Virus record (IMG/VR): IMGVR_UViG_3300025009_000355
Coordinates: 1-25,518 of that record
DNA from: a virus
Direction: 5' to 3' (one strand)
Length of the DNA: 25,518 bases
In this document: positions 16,601 through 23,646 of the stretch, piece by piece
Layout: the number at the start of each line of letters is the position of its first letter
How positions within the stretch are numbered: position 1 is the first letter of the stretch
Notes under the pieces: generated by a model
The model's input: the letters and a program-made list of their open reading frames with translations, nothing else
What the model was told of the DNA's origin: nothing
Databases searched by the model: none
Made by a program: the position numbers and the translations under genes

Positions 16601-19600
16601 TGAGAATAAGAAGCAGCGGATGGTTGAGAATCGTGCGAACATGTTTGCTCAGATTATGGTCAACAGAGCTGAATATCGCAACACTGCGTTTGGTAAAGTG
16701 ATTCAGAGGGTAATGGATTTCTTTCAGCAGCTGCTAAGTTTTGGTAAGCAAACAGTCTCAGGGTTGGCTCGTGAAGTAGAAAGTGGAAAGCTTTATGAGC
16801 GTCAAGTTAATGGCCAGACTGTTCAAGTTACTGTTCCCCAGGCTGAAGAAGTAGCTAGTAAGTGGTACTCTGCACTTGAGAATGCAGTTGCAGGATTTAA
16901 TCAGAAGCAAGCAACACCTGATCAATGGAAAGGAATGATTAAGAACTTTCCAGGTATAAAGCAGGATGAACTTGATTGGGTTGGTGTGAATGATTGGCTT
17001 GATAAGCAGGAAGGAAAAGTCAGTCAGGCAGCTTTGCTGAAATTTGTTCAGGATAATAATGTTCAGCTTGAAGAAGTTGTTAAAGGTGATAAAACATATC
17101 TCTATAATTCTGTTGATGATTGGGATAATGCTATTGATAATGCACAGACAAATGAAGAACAGCATAGATTAGAAGTCTTAGAAGCTGAATGGGCATCAAG
17201 AAATTTGATTGAAAGAACGGATACTAGACATTCAAGCTATCAACTTCCAGGGGGGAAAAATTATAAAGAATTAATACTTACTCTACCACATGAATCAAAG
17301 CAACAAACATATCAAGAATGGGTAGCAGATGGTATGCAAGGAGAATGGAATAGTAAAGGAATTACTTCTGATAAAAAGATTTATACTCACGAAGTTCATT
17401 GGCCAGGTATTGCAAATCCTTTAGCTCATATCAGATTCAATGAACGAACTGATGCAGATGGAAATAAAGTTCTTTTCCTTGAAGAGATTCAAAGTGACTG
17501 GCATCAGGAAGGGAGAGAAATAGGTTACAGAGAACTCTTAGATAAACGATTTAAAGAATTAGATGCAAAAATATTAGCAGGAGAAAAACTTACTGAAGAA
17601 GAAAAGAAATGGTATCAAGATAATGAGATGCTGATGGGTGTTCCAAATGCTCCATTCAAGAACTCTACTCAGTGGTCTCTGCTTGCAATGAAGCGAATGG
17701 TTAGGTATGCTGCTGAGAATGGTTTTGATAAAATTGCATGGACTACTGGACAGCAACAGTTTGATCGTTATGCTCAGGGCACTGAAGAGGAACAAGCTAA
17801 AAGACTTCATGGAATGCAAGAGTTTTATGATAAAATACTCCCGAATACTTTTAATGCAGAGTTCAATAAGAACAAGTGGGGAAACGCAAGAGTTGAAGTA
17901 ACTAACATTCCTCAAGGAGAATTCAATCCATTAACTAAGAAGTTTTATAAAGATGGGTATGAAGCTGAGGCACTTCAGCAGCTTTCTATTCCAATCACGA
18001 ACCGCATGAAATCTAAGGCACTGCGTGAAGGTATGCCTATGTTCGAGGTTCGTGAAGCTCCAACTCAGAAGATTAGCGATGATGTTTACCACCAAATGTT
18101 CAGCGAACAAAATAGTTTGGTTCGTACAATCGGCCAGATGCTTCGTATGCGCGGGCATGAAATTAAGCAACTCATTGACAAGGGATTAGGGTCTATTTCA
18201 ACTAGGCTTAAAAACGTAGATCCTATGCTCAGAGCAGAGATTAGAAACCTAGACTTTCGGACAGCTCAAAAGATTGTAAATGCATTACGAATCGCTCATC
18301 CACTCCTGGAGAAGACTAAACAAATGAGTCTGCAAGACAAATTTGTTTGGGATGCAGCTAGGAGAAACTCAGACGAAGTTAAGATAAAAGAGATTGCAGA
18401 AAAATACAACATGATTGCTGATCAAGAAAAGCTGCGGTCAGTCTTAGATCAGATTAGGCAGGATGCAATTGATGTTGGTTACGATGTAGGATTTATTGAA
18501 GAATACTGGCCTCGCATAATCAAGGATCAAGAAGGCTTCTTGCAGGCAACTAAAGGAATTTCTCAACGACCAGTTATTACTGATGCAATCAAAGTTTATG
18601 CAGACAAACTTGGAATGACTGTTGAGAAGTTTGAACTTGCATATCCTGAACAAGCAGCAGATATTGCAAGCAATACAATACTTGGCAGGAACCTTGGTAT
18701 TGGTGGGCCAGGCAATATTCAAGCTAGGCAATATGAAACTGTTCCGCCTGAGTTGAATAAGTTCTACATGGATAGTGATGCAGCATTGATGCAATACATC
18801 TATAGTATGACCAAGAAAATTGAAGCACGGAGATTCTTTGGTAAGGTTCCAGAGAGAATAGCAAGCCTGAAAACTGAAAAGAAACGAAAGCAGGTAATGC
18901 TTACAGAATATGAAAAGGCTAATAATACTGCACGCATAGAAGATGTTTCAGGCGACTTGATTAGAATAGAGCAAGAATTGGATAAGTACAAACTGCAAAG
19001 AGACTATACTGAAAATATTGGTACATATATTAATGACTTGCGAATGTCTGGTCGAATCCAAGCAGATGATGAAAAAGTAGTTAGGGATATTCTTGATGCA
19101 AGGTTCCACGAGCACGGGGCTACAGGAATAGTTAATGCCTACAAAAATATGTCATACATCGACGTGATGGGTTCGCCTATATCTGCGCTGACTCAGATTG
19201 GAGATTTGGCTTGGGCGATGTATGTAGGTAAGGTATGGACACCACGTGGCCTTGCTGATACGGTTAAGAATGTTGGTAAAGCCATAACTAAGAAGTCTGA
19301 AATAACTAAGGAAGACTTAGGAATTGAAAGGATTGCTCAGGAATTTGCAGACGGAACTACGTTGGGGAATGCAGTTAGTTGGGTATTCAAAAAAGTGCAG
19401 CTTGAAAGAATAGATTCGATCGGCAAGGAGACATTAATTAACAATGCATTTAGCAACTACAAAGCTATGGCTAGCACAGAAGCTGGAAGACAAGCATTGT
19501 TGAAGCAAATCAAGCCAATCTTTGGAACACAGTCTGATAGTGTAATAAATGATTTGCTTGCCGGAACACCAACAGACAACGTAAAGATGTTACTGTACCA

Positions 19601-20438
19601 TAGATTGTTAGACTTCCAGCCTGTAGCGCTTTCTGAAATGTCAGAGCAATATCTCAAGAGTGGAAATGGGCGAGTGTTTTATATGCTCAAGACATACACA
19701 CTTAAACAGTTTGATGTTTTCAGAAATGAAGCATGGCACAAAATTAAGACTGGCGAACGGGATCAGGTTATTGAAGGAATTGGTAACATGATTAAGCTGG
19801 TGAGTTTACTTACACTTGCTAATGCTGGAGCGGATGAGTTGAAAGATTTGCTGTTGGGTAAAGAAACAAAGTTTGAAGATCACGTGATTGAGAATTTTCT
19901 TACGATGGGAGGTGCATCAAAGTATGTGAGGATGCAGACTACTCGGGAAGGTTTGGGATCTGGATTGATCGGGCAGATTTTGCCTCCGTTCAGGTTTGTA
20001 AACTCCATCAGTAAGGATCTTAATCAATTGTATGGATCTTACATTACGGGGGATACAATTGATTATGATCACGCCAGAATTGTAGAGTCCATTCCGATTG
20101 GTGGAAAGATTTATTATTGGCACTACGGCAGAGGTGAAGATTACAAAAAGAGTAGCAATGAACAAGAGTTTGGTAAGGTCAGTAAGGAAGTAGACATCTT
20201 CAAGAGGCAGCTTGAAAATTCTGAAGACAAACGAACTTTCTTGAATTCAAACCTGGATGGCTTTAAGCAAATGAAGTTACATGAAAATTTTCAGAGTGCC
20301 CTCAATCGGAACCAGGCAGTAATTAATAAGCTGAAAAAGATTGACCAGACAACAAATGTACGGGAAAGGCTTGGACAGTTGCAACAGCAACGAGAGATGA
20401 TATTGAAAAGATATTTTGAAGTATCAGAAACCTTGTAA
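13623..20438 (+). CDS. giant multidomain polyvalent protein with zincin motif, probably ejected with DNA
   Basis: A 2271-residue protein; TATAGGAATATAAA precedes ATG 13623. In order: a duplicated FFDDTEE peptide (residues 4-25); two Gly/Ala-rich segments (about 130-155 and 311-330) able to insert in membranes; a charged coiled region (420-536); four degenerate 53-58-residue helical repeats (539-726); a zincin-like HENKH (H945, E946, H949) with candidate third ligand E1002 in VENRANMFAQ; a domain at about 1170-1450 with FLEEIQSDWHQEGREIGY and FDKIAWTTGQQQFDRY, known from large polyvalent proteins of phages and plasmids; and a long helical C-terminal half. Proteins of this kind are often packaged and injected with DNA to aid entry or protect it. 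That role is inferred; the domains are seen. It ends just before a terminator. Confidence 0.8.
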   Translation: MAGFFDDTEETTSPVVKSFFDDTEEINTPTPTDSDFIPGVKRGLQNLQASAYGATALAGSGLKKLGIDSAGQNLQDFGMEGYNRNIEEAKQYPKKHSFKDVYTGKAGIGGAVDWAQGTLGELVPSMAEAAVGAIAGSVVAPGAGTVAGGLAGRTILKKGIDEAVKQSIKRGIGDLTEAQVRKQLTGQALKKFGGKVGIAGSVMPLESGGMYAELLQNKGIDAPETALLFGALATSLEFAGGNSKLVDTFVDALSKGSTGTIKKSAKELLTNIPQEALQEGGQELLSVLNTVANTDEKLLTADNVERIIESMAAGAIGGGAGAAVNAGFSAQAKDPGPGKTDAEIELDRRAANILNLKEDELGKSIQTLNATLNLNKEILDDPYKLDQKARELNVDPAELIRKTVEDNKNNQSLLDRINSGIQKKEELAKKEYEALSPEEKQVKEIENKLAEKRIADAQKINDDLDTINKREEIALKQYKDETDPDKKASIADRIFNLKKEKNTLLDRQLQQKTNQVNEFEEPKKADEIRQEKENFYNQLWLGGVNKDATESAKVFGEKSTEQQDILDRLSTQIANTQSQQKKQELQKVYDGLFQTFERDASESAETIANADTSQFDQLVKAKDQERLNSILESIVVEPDPQARQTLYEKMFMQPGVKDAADSAEVFAAQGEDAIANQRKQELQKVMSSITQESDPAVRQKLYNQMFLQPGVKNAQESAEVFLTQKFTEREKSVIEDYWQEVKKELNLRSEKMTPGTEAFMRKKFFETQLANIEKDVQQEAKTQDAAKQNVVPSLAEQNKRQVRFRQIAESLGDIPSVNSQAVETEVPRNLPGGLQSGFTNEQQVAGTPQFQVNENQETLNKVNLDDIKKTFPNQVINQNDDGSVSVQFKNGKGVKINSIQNAGEGFIKLAIETGQMSKDKVIFGITTGNEILLDENFADNKTLWHENKHVLDNLGLITEADDSALNKEFNKLRKAGKLDFALSTYNDPKKSENENKKQRMVENRANMFAQIMVNRAEYRNTAFGKVIQRVMDFFQQLLSFGKQTVSGLAREVESGKLYERQVNGQTVQVTVPQAEEVASKWYSALENAVAGFNQKQATPDQWKGMIKNFPGIKQDELDWVGVNDWLDKQEGKVSQAALLKFVQDNNVQLEEVVKGDKTYLYNSVDDWDNAIDNAQTNEEQHRLEVLEAEWASRNLIERTDTRHSSYQLPGGKNYKELILTLPHESKQQTYQEWVADGMQGEWNSKGITSDKKIYTHEVHWPGIANPLAHIRFNERTDADGNKVLFLEEIQSDWHQEGREIGYRELLDKRFKELDAKILAGEKLTEEEKKWYQDNEMLMGVPNAPFKNSTQWSLLAMKRMVRYAAENGFDKIAWTTGQQQFDRYAQGTEEEQAKRLHGMQEFYDKILPNTFNAEFNKNKWGNARVEVTNIPQGEFNPLTKKFYKDGYEAEALQQLSIPITNRMKSKALREGMPMFEVREAPTQKISDDVYHQMFSEQNSLVRTIGQMLRMRGHEIKQLIDKGLGSISTRLKNVDPMLRAEIRNLDFRTAQKIVNALRIAHPLLEKTKQMSLQDKFVWDAARRNSDEVKIKEIAEKYNMIADQEKLRSVLDQIRQDAIDVGYDVGFIEEYWPRIIKDQEGFLQATKGISQRPVITDAIKVYADKLGMTVEKFELAYPEQAADIASNTILGRNLGIGGPGNIQARQYETVPPELNKFYMDSDAALMQYIYSMTKKIEARRFFGKVPERIASLKTEKKRKQVMLTEYEKANNTARIEDVSGDLIRIEQELDKYKLQRDYTENIGTYINDLRMSGRIQADDEKVVRDILDARFHEHGATGIVNAYKNMSYIDVMGSPISALTQIGDLAWAMYVGKVWTPRGLADTVKNVGKAITKKSEITKEDLGIERIAQEFADGTTLGNAVSWVFKKVQLERIDSIGKETLINNAFSNYKAMASTEAGRQALLKQIKPIFGTQSDSVINDLLAGTPTDNVKMLLYHRLLDFQPVALSEMSEQYLKSGNGRVFYMLKTYTLKQFDVFRNEAWHKIKTGERDQVIEGIGNMIKLVSLLTLANAGADELKDLLLGKETKFEDHVIENFLTMGGASKYVRMQTTREGLGSGLIGQILPPFRFVNSISKDLNQLYGSYITGDTIDYDHARIVESIPIGGKIYYWHYGRGEDYKKSSNEQEFGKVSKEVDIFKRQLENSEDKRTFLNSNLDGFKQMKLHENFQSALNRNQAVINKLKKIDQTTNVRERLGQLQQQREMILKRYFEVSETL
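13632..13698 (+). repeat. duplicated FFDDTEE peptide at the N-terminus of the giant protein
   Basis: TTTTTTGATGATACAGAAG occurs twice, with the GATGATACAG core at 13638 and 13683, 45 bases (15 codons) apart. Both encode FFDDTEE. The copies are nearly perfect at DNA level, so the duplication is recent or under selection. The linker between them is TTSPVVKS. Confidence 0.75.
15237..15800 (+). repeat. four degenerate 53-58-aa repeats in the giant protein
   Basis: Landmark residues recur at 15237, 15396, 15570 and 15735, spaced 53, 58 and 55 codons. The last two copies are closest: RQTLYEKMFMQPGVKDAADS against RQKLYNQMFLQPGVKNAQES, each preceded by E.DP and followed by AEVF. Earlier copies (FYNQLWLGGVNKDATESAKV and VYDGLFQTFERDASESAETI) keep the aromatic/hydrophobic core and the S/A-E-x-A tail. 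The pattern is helical. Confidence 0.75.
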
Positions 20439-20451
20439 AGTATTTAAAACT

Positions 20452-20487
20452 AATAGGGCATGGAGAAATTCATGCCCTATTTTTTTA
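20452..20487 (+). terminator. strong intrinsic terminator between convergent operons
   Basis: AATAGGGCATG (20452-20462) pairs perfectly with CATGCCCTATT (20471-20481), an 11-bp stem with an 8-nt loop (GAGAAATT), followed by a run of T to 20487. It lies 13 bases after the stop of the giant + strand gene and 6 bases before the last - strand stop. On the - strand the same stem is followed by TAGTTTT, so it may also stop transcription from the right, less strongly. Confidence 0.9.
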
Positions 20488-20492
20488 TTTGT

Positions 20493-20729
20493 TTATCCAA
20501 CTAGATGCTTTTCAAATCTGGCTATCTGTTTCTTAGTCAGCCCATATACATATAACGCTCCATTTCCATACTCTCCTGGAGTACCGAGCAGTCCGTATCC
20601 AGGTGCTCTTAGAACATACTTTGCACCTCCATTAAATCTAGATACACTGAAGTCTATGCCAGCAGGTATCCCCTTATAAAACTGATGATCCTGCCCAAAT
20701 CTTATGATGTTACCTGCTTTGAATTTCAT
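20493..20729 (-). CDS. small hypothetical protein coupled to thyX (78 aa)
   Basis: The frame is open further upstream, but ATG at 20729 overlaps the thyX stop as ATGA and follows GGGAGGAATTCTT, an excellent ribosome site, so a 78-residue product is preferred. The sequence is compact: MKFKAGNIIRFGQDHQFYKG, strands rich in Gly and Tyr (GGAKYVLRAPGYGLLGTPG, GALYVYGLTK), then a short basic helix (KKQIARFEKHL). It reads like a small beta-barrel with a C-terminal helix. No family is recognised. It is the last gene of the right operon, just before the terminator. Coupling to thyX suggests equal expression and perhaps a linked job, but nothing in the sequence proves that. Confidence 0.65.
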   Translation of the reverse strand: MKFKAGNIIRFGQDHQFYKGIPAGIDFSVSRFNGGAKYVLRAPGYGLLGTPGEYGNGALYVYGLTKKQIARFEKHLVG

Positions 20730-21592
20730 AAGAATTCCTCCCAAGGCATCATATTCATTACTCGCTGCATATCTGGATGGGCTGACTTTGCTGTCCGTAG
20801 CTTCCTGATATGTGCCCACTCAGCTGCATCTGCTGTGACTACGATCTCGGTCTTCAGGGCATTAGGCAGGACGGTTCTAGCTTGTTGGGGTTTGAGTTCT
20901 CCTAAATTAAGCATCCGATTATATGCAAGTTCGGCATGTTCACAACTAGATACAAAGTCACTTCTGGCATAATTGGTCCAGTCATCAAAATCAGCTGGCT
21001 CAATAAACCCCATAGCCTTGCCACCATAGTTCACATACCTGGTGCTTTCCTGAGCAAAAGAGCAAGGTCTATGTCGCACCAGTTCGTGACTGACTCCGCG
21101 ATCACAGATGAATTTTGCTGAGTAGCGGTGAAGTTCTTTGGGGATTTCGTCGTGAGGACAGATTTCCCAAGATGAATGTATCTCTACCATACTTTGATCA
21201 AACAGCTTTCCATATATTTTTACAAATGGAACAAGCACTGCAGCATATCTAATTTCCATAGTTATTTGCGCCCATGCTGTTAAGCTACCACCCACATAGA
21301 TAAAGTCTTTCCATACCTTGACATTAATATATTTTCCTAACTGTTCTGTCATCAATGCAATATATGTAGGAGGAAAACTGTTGATGGCTCGCACTACAAA
21401 ATTCGAGTGCTCAACCATAGCCAGATGCCCAGCCTTGATCAGCTTCTTAACAAATCCTTCTGCACTATCTTCAGTGATCTTGTCTTCTGACTTATAGCAA
21501 GTTCTGCCTGCCATCTCGATGAACTTAAGTGCTGCATTATATTCAGTCGGTACTGCTCCGAAAAACTCAACGCTTGGTTTGATTATTTTCAT
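20726..21592 (-). CDS. thyX: flavin-dependent thymidylate synthase ThyX
   Basis: A 288-residue enzyme that methylates dUMP to dTMP using FAD, NADPH and methylenetetrahydrofolate. The family signature RHRxxSxxxxSxRY is complete: RHRPCSFAQESTRY at residues 173-186. Other fitting parts are ARTCYKSE near residue 33, the GHLAMVEHSNFVVRAI core and the C-terminal Arg/Gln-rich region (KPQQARTVLPNALKTEIVVT). Start: ATG 21592 is preferred, four bases after the upstream stop, with GGAG nine bases before; an in-frame ATG at 21613 would add seven residues and overlap the upstream gene. Phage ThyX enzymes supply thymidine nucleotides for replication, consistent with the helicase and exonuclease genes upstream in the same operon. 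All key motif residues are present. Confidence 0.95.
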   Translation of the reverse strand: MKIIKPSVEFFGAVPTEYNAALKFIEMAGRTCYKSEDKITEDSAEGFVKKLIKAGHLAMVEHSNFVVRAINSFPPTYIALMTEQLGKYINVKVWKDFIYVGGSLTAWAQITMEIRYAAVLVPFVKIYGKLFDQSMVEIHSSWEICPHDEIPKELHRYSAKFICDRGVSHELVRHRPCSFAQESTRYVNYGGKAMGFIEPADFDDWTNYARSDFVSSCEHAELAYNRMLNLGELKPQQARTVLPNALKTEIVVTADAAEWAHIRKLRTAKSAHPDMQRVMNMMPWEEFL

Positions 21593-21596
21593 AGCT

Positions 21597-21851
21597 TCAT
21601 TCTCCATCCTCATGATTTAAAGCTGCTATCAAATCATTATGCAAATCTTCTTTATAATCAATTATATCGTCTTTTTGGCTCTTCATTAAGTGCACTTTTA
21701 TATCAGCCAGAACTCGTATCTGAGCATAAAGTTGCTTAATCTTTTCATCAATAGCAATTATACTAGCTTCTGTTAGATCCTTAGTAAGGAACTCTCGAAG
21801 CAATGGAGCATTAATATTTGCTTGATCAAGTGTCTTCAGATGTGCTTTCAT
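21597..21851 (-). CDS. small hypothetical helical protein (84 aa)
   Basis: An 84-residue protein. ATG 21851 follows AAAGGAACTAATA. It overlaps the end of the upstream gene by 26 bases. The sequence is mostly helical (LLREFLTKDLTEASIIAIDE, KIKQLYAQIRVLADIKVHLM), followed by an acidic tail (ALNHEDGE). A helical hairpin or short coiled coil is likely. No family is recognised and no catalytic or DNA-binding motif is visible. The tight spacing to thyX points to operon membership. Gene call is supported by start, site and position. Confidence 0.65.
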   Translation of the reverse strand: MKAHLKTLDQANINAPLLREFLTKDLTEASIIAIDEKIKQLYAQIRVLADIKVHLMKSQKDDIIDYKEDLHNDLIAALNHEDGE

Positions 21852-22026
21852 TATTAGTTCCTTTAACTATTTTAATGCAATCTTTAATTGCCTGTATGGT
21901 AGCCGCTGCTGTAACTCCATTAGGAATTATTATGTTGGCTGCATCCATGATTGGTTCTGCCTCCCGAGAAAGTAAATAAGTTTGGAGTTTTTGCAACACG
22001 ATATATTTGAATGTAATTATTGGCAT
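21826..22026 (-). CDS. small hypothetical protein (66 aa)
   Basis: A 66-residue protein starting MPIITFKYIVLQKLQTYLLS, with an amphipathic helix, then a second stretch (NIIIPNGVTAAATIQAIKDC) and a Ser/Thr/Glu tail. The ribosome site GGAGG sits eight bases before ATG 22026, inside a small hairpin (see separate entry). Its end overlaps the next gene by 26 bases, more than the 1-4 bases typical elsewhere here. No family is recognised. Confidence 0.6.
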   Translation of the reverse strand: MPIITFKYIVLQKLQTYLLSREAEPIMDAANIIIPNGVTAAATIQAIKDCIKIVKGTNNESTSEDT

Positions 22027-22029
22027 TGT

Positions 22030-22046
22030 TACACCCTCCAGGTGTA
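22030..22046 (-). promoter_or_regulatory. hairpin holding the ribosome site of the 66-aa gene
   Basis: On the - strand TACACC pairs with GGTGTA around a 5-nt loop TGGAG, so the Shine-Dalgarno core GGAGG lies across loop and stem, and the stem ends three bases before the ATG. This could expose or hide the site. No T-run follows, so it is not a terminator. The stem is only 6 bp; a regulatory role is inference. Confidence 0.35.
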
Positions 22047-22056
22047 GTTAATCACT

Positions 22057-22293
22057 TCAGGTTTTGCATGGAACTTCTGGTTCAACAGAATTGCCAGTTT
22101 TAATCACAGTTTGTTTTGCCCTCACAGAAAAGCCTTTGACAAGTTTCTTCTCTACTACATGTCCTAGTGATTCATTCAATCTCTTAATCATGCCAGCCAG
22201 CCAGTCTCCATGTGATTTAAACTGTAATAATTCGCATTCATCTAAAGCGTTTTGTAAGTCTAGTTCAGTTAGTTTTTTCATAAATTTATTCAC
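22057..22293 (-). CDS. small hypothetical protein (78 aa)
   Basis: A 78-residue protein if GTG 22293 is used; that codon overlaps the upstream stop (GTGA), as at other joins in this operon. An in-frame ATG at 22281 would shorten it by four residues; neither has a strong ribosome site. The sequence has an acidic helical first half (ELDLQNALDECELLQFKSHGDW), then a helix (LAGMIKRLNESLGHVVEKKL) and a basic, flexible end. No family is recognised. The strong packing in the operon supports a real gene. Confidence 0.6.
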   Translation of the reverse strand: MNKFMKKLTELDLQNALDECELLQFKSHGDWLAGMIKRLNESLGHVVEKKLVKGFSVRAKQTVIKTGNSVEPEVPCKT

Positions 22294-22487
22294 TTAGACT
22301 CTGTTACTAATTGCCATGATCTAACAGTTGCTTTAGCTCCACGTTTAGTTTTAATCTTTAACTTATCACATCTTCCAGTATGGAAAGCAACTAATTCTGC
22401 CGCATGTTTTTCAGTTGCACAAGTAGATGCAACATAATGCATACCTTTTCCCCACTGGATAGTGATTATAAATTTTTGTATTTCCAT
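22290..22487 (-). CDS. small hypothetical basic protein (65 aa)
   Basis: A 65-residue protein starting MEIQKFIITIQWGKGMHYVA. AAGGATATTT precedes ATG 22487. It has alternating strands (FIITIQW, MHYVAS), a helix (EKHAAELVAFH) and a basic end (KLKIKTKRGAKATVRSW), compatible with a small nucleic-acid-binding fold, but no family is recognised. It is very close to its neighbours (8 bases upstream, 4-base overlap downstream). Confidence 0.6.
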   Translation of the reverse strand: MEIQKFIITIQWGKGMHYVASTCATEKHAAELVAFHTGRCDKLKIKTKRGAKATVRSWQLVTESK

Positions 22488-22495
22488 AAATATCC

Positions 22496-22828
22496 TTATT
22501 CATGCATGATTATTTTATCAATCTCTTGGGTTTCTTCAGCAAGTTTTGTATAAAGCATCCCTGCATAGTGTGCAATCTTTAACAGGTCAAGCATCTGTTG
22601 GCCTTCACGAGAGTTTTTTCCATAACGATTTAGATACTTTTTCATTTGGGTGATAAAGTCAGCTTCGCTAAACTCTGAACATTGATCGTTACCCTTATCT
22701 CCGTATTGTGGCACTGTGTAGGATTCAATATGATTGAAGACTCTAGTAGCAAAGCTTTGCCATTCAATTGCACGTAAAGAATGGCTTGGCTCATAATCAT
22801 CTTCTGATGGACAAGGATCAATTTGCAT
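22496..22828 (-). CDS. conserved phage protein of unknown function (110 aa)
   Basis: A 110-residue protein; GGAGTTTAACT precedes ATG 22828. The core FNHIESYTVPQYGDKGNDQ, then MKKYLNRYGKNSREGQQMLD and LLKIAHYAGMLYTKLAEE, follows a pattern widely seen in small phage proteins (H-I-x-x-YTVPQYGDxxxDQ ... KYxxRxGxNxR ... DLLKIAHYA). The function of that family is not known to me. The Asp/His-rich motifs might bind metal, but this is not established. It sits between small genes and two bases after the 56-aa gene's stop. Confidence 0.75.
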   Translation of the reverse strand: MQIDPCPSEDDYEPSHSLRAIEWQSFATRVFNHIESYTVPQYGDKGNDQCSEFSEADFITQMKKYLNRYGKNSREGQQMLDLLKIAHYAGMLYTKLAEETQEIDKIIMHE

Positions 22829-22830
22829 AG

Positions 22831-23001
22831 TTAAACTCCATTATTATGTTTTTCTATTTTTGATACAAGATCTTTTAAGCCTTTTTCAATCTTATAAAGT
22901 CTTTCAAGTTCAGTAGCAGCCTGTAATCTTGCTGTACGTAATTCAAGTTCATCAATACCATAATGATTTCTAAGGTAAGATATCATAATATTTCTATCCA
23001 T
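22831..23001 (-). CDS. small hypothetical helical protein (56 aa)
   Basis: A gene too short for common size cutoffs. ATG 23001 lies one base after the exonuclease stop, preceded by GAGGGTTAAT. The stop TAA at 22831-22833 falls two bases before the next start. The product begins MDRNIMISYLRNHYGIDELE and continues as a charged helix (ELERLYKIEKGLKDLVSKIE), probably a coiled coil. Without it the operon would have a 174-base gap, unusual here. No family is recognised. Confidence 0.75.
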   Translation of the reverse strand: MDRNIMISYLRNHYGIDELELRTARLQAATELERLYKIEKGLKDLVSKIEKHNNGV

Positions 23002-23002
23002 A

Positions 23003-23626
23003 TTAACCCTCTAAGTTAGGAGTAACAATTCCTCTATTCACCAACTCAAAAAAGCATCGCTTAGTTGCACTGATATCTGCATATGCATCATGAGCACCAT
23101 CAAAGCATTCACCAAATAAGTGTTCATGCAACTCGGTTAGTTTGGGCCATTTTGCACGGCCAGCCTTGTTTTTTAATCCACACATTTTTACTACATTCTT
23201 ATCTTTCATGGTACAATGGTTTGGCAGGTCAAGATAGAATGCACTTCTCGCCAGGTCTGATAGCTCTTCCAAGTTGCGTTCCATCATCTGGTAAACGTAG
23301 TTCCAATCAAAAGCAAAGTTATGGCAGACAACCAGATCAGCTTCTCTGAGCATTAAACCAAATTGTTCGGCAGCAATTAGTTCGTCTATTCCTTCTTGGT
23401 CGGCTCTCTCAATGGTGATGCCATGCACTTCTTGGGCATAATAGTTCATTGAACGGCCGTTACTTTTGATGATGACATTCATTTGATCAAATTCTTCTTC
23501 TTGACTGGCAAGAATTGCTCCTATCTGTACTGTCCAGGCCTGCTCGGGATCATTGGCAGAGAGAGCTTTTTTAATAAAATCTGAAGTTTCAGTGTCAAAG
23601 AATAGTACTTTTGTAGCTGGTGTCAT
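23003..23626 (-). CDS. DnaQ-like 3'-5' exonuclease, DEDDh type
   Basis: A 207-residue exonuclease with the three motifs of the DEDDh branch: ExoI FFDTETSD (Asp11, Glu13), ExoII CHNFAFDWNYV (Asp107) and ExoIII GAHDAYADISAT (His179, Asp184). These residues bind two metal ions and remove nucleotides from DNA 3' ends, as in the epsilon proofreading subunit of DNA polymerase III. KLTELHEHLFG before ExoIII also fits the family. AAGGAGCTTAC before ATG 23626 is near-ideal. No polymerase is fused or seen in the window; the polymerase may lie beyond it or be the host's. Likely roles are proofreading or end processing in phage replication. Confidence 0.92.
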   Translation of the reverse strand: MTPATKVLFFDTETSDFIKKALSANDPEQAWTVQIGAILASQEEEFDQMNVIIKSNGRSMNYYAQEVHGITIERADQEGIDELIAAEQFGLMLREADLVVCHNFAFDWNYVYQMMERNLEELSDLARSAFYLDLPNHCTMKDKNVVKMCGLKNKAGRAKWPKLTELHEHLFGECFDGAHDAYADISATKRCFFELVNRGIVTPNLEG

Positions 23627-23646
23627 GTAAGCTCCTTAAATTAGTT

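Noticed and set aside
16758-17165. A 135-codon hydrophobic - strand frame that looks membrane-like
   Set aside because: Hydrophobicity is the expected complement of the Glu/Asp/Asn-rich + strand gene; no ribosome site found.
13623-20438. Reading the giant protein as a tape measure protein
   Set aside because: It has multiple enzyme-like domains rather than continuous coiled helix, and no tail tube, chaperone or tail-tip genes lie around it.
20439-20492. Possible attachment site or origin between the convergent operons
   Set aside because: The perfect inverted repeat is followed by a T-run and is fully explained as a terminator.
20685-21121. + strand frames opposite thyX
   Set aside because: They lie antisense to a certain enzyme gene and lack ribosome sites and recognisable motifs.
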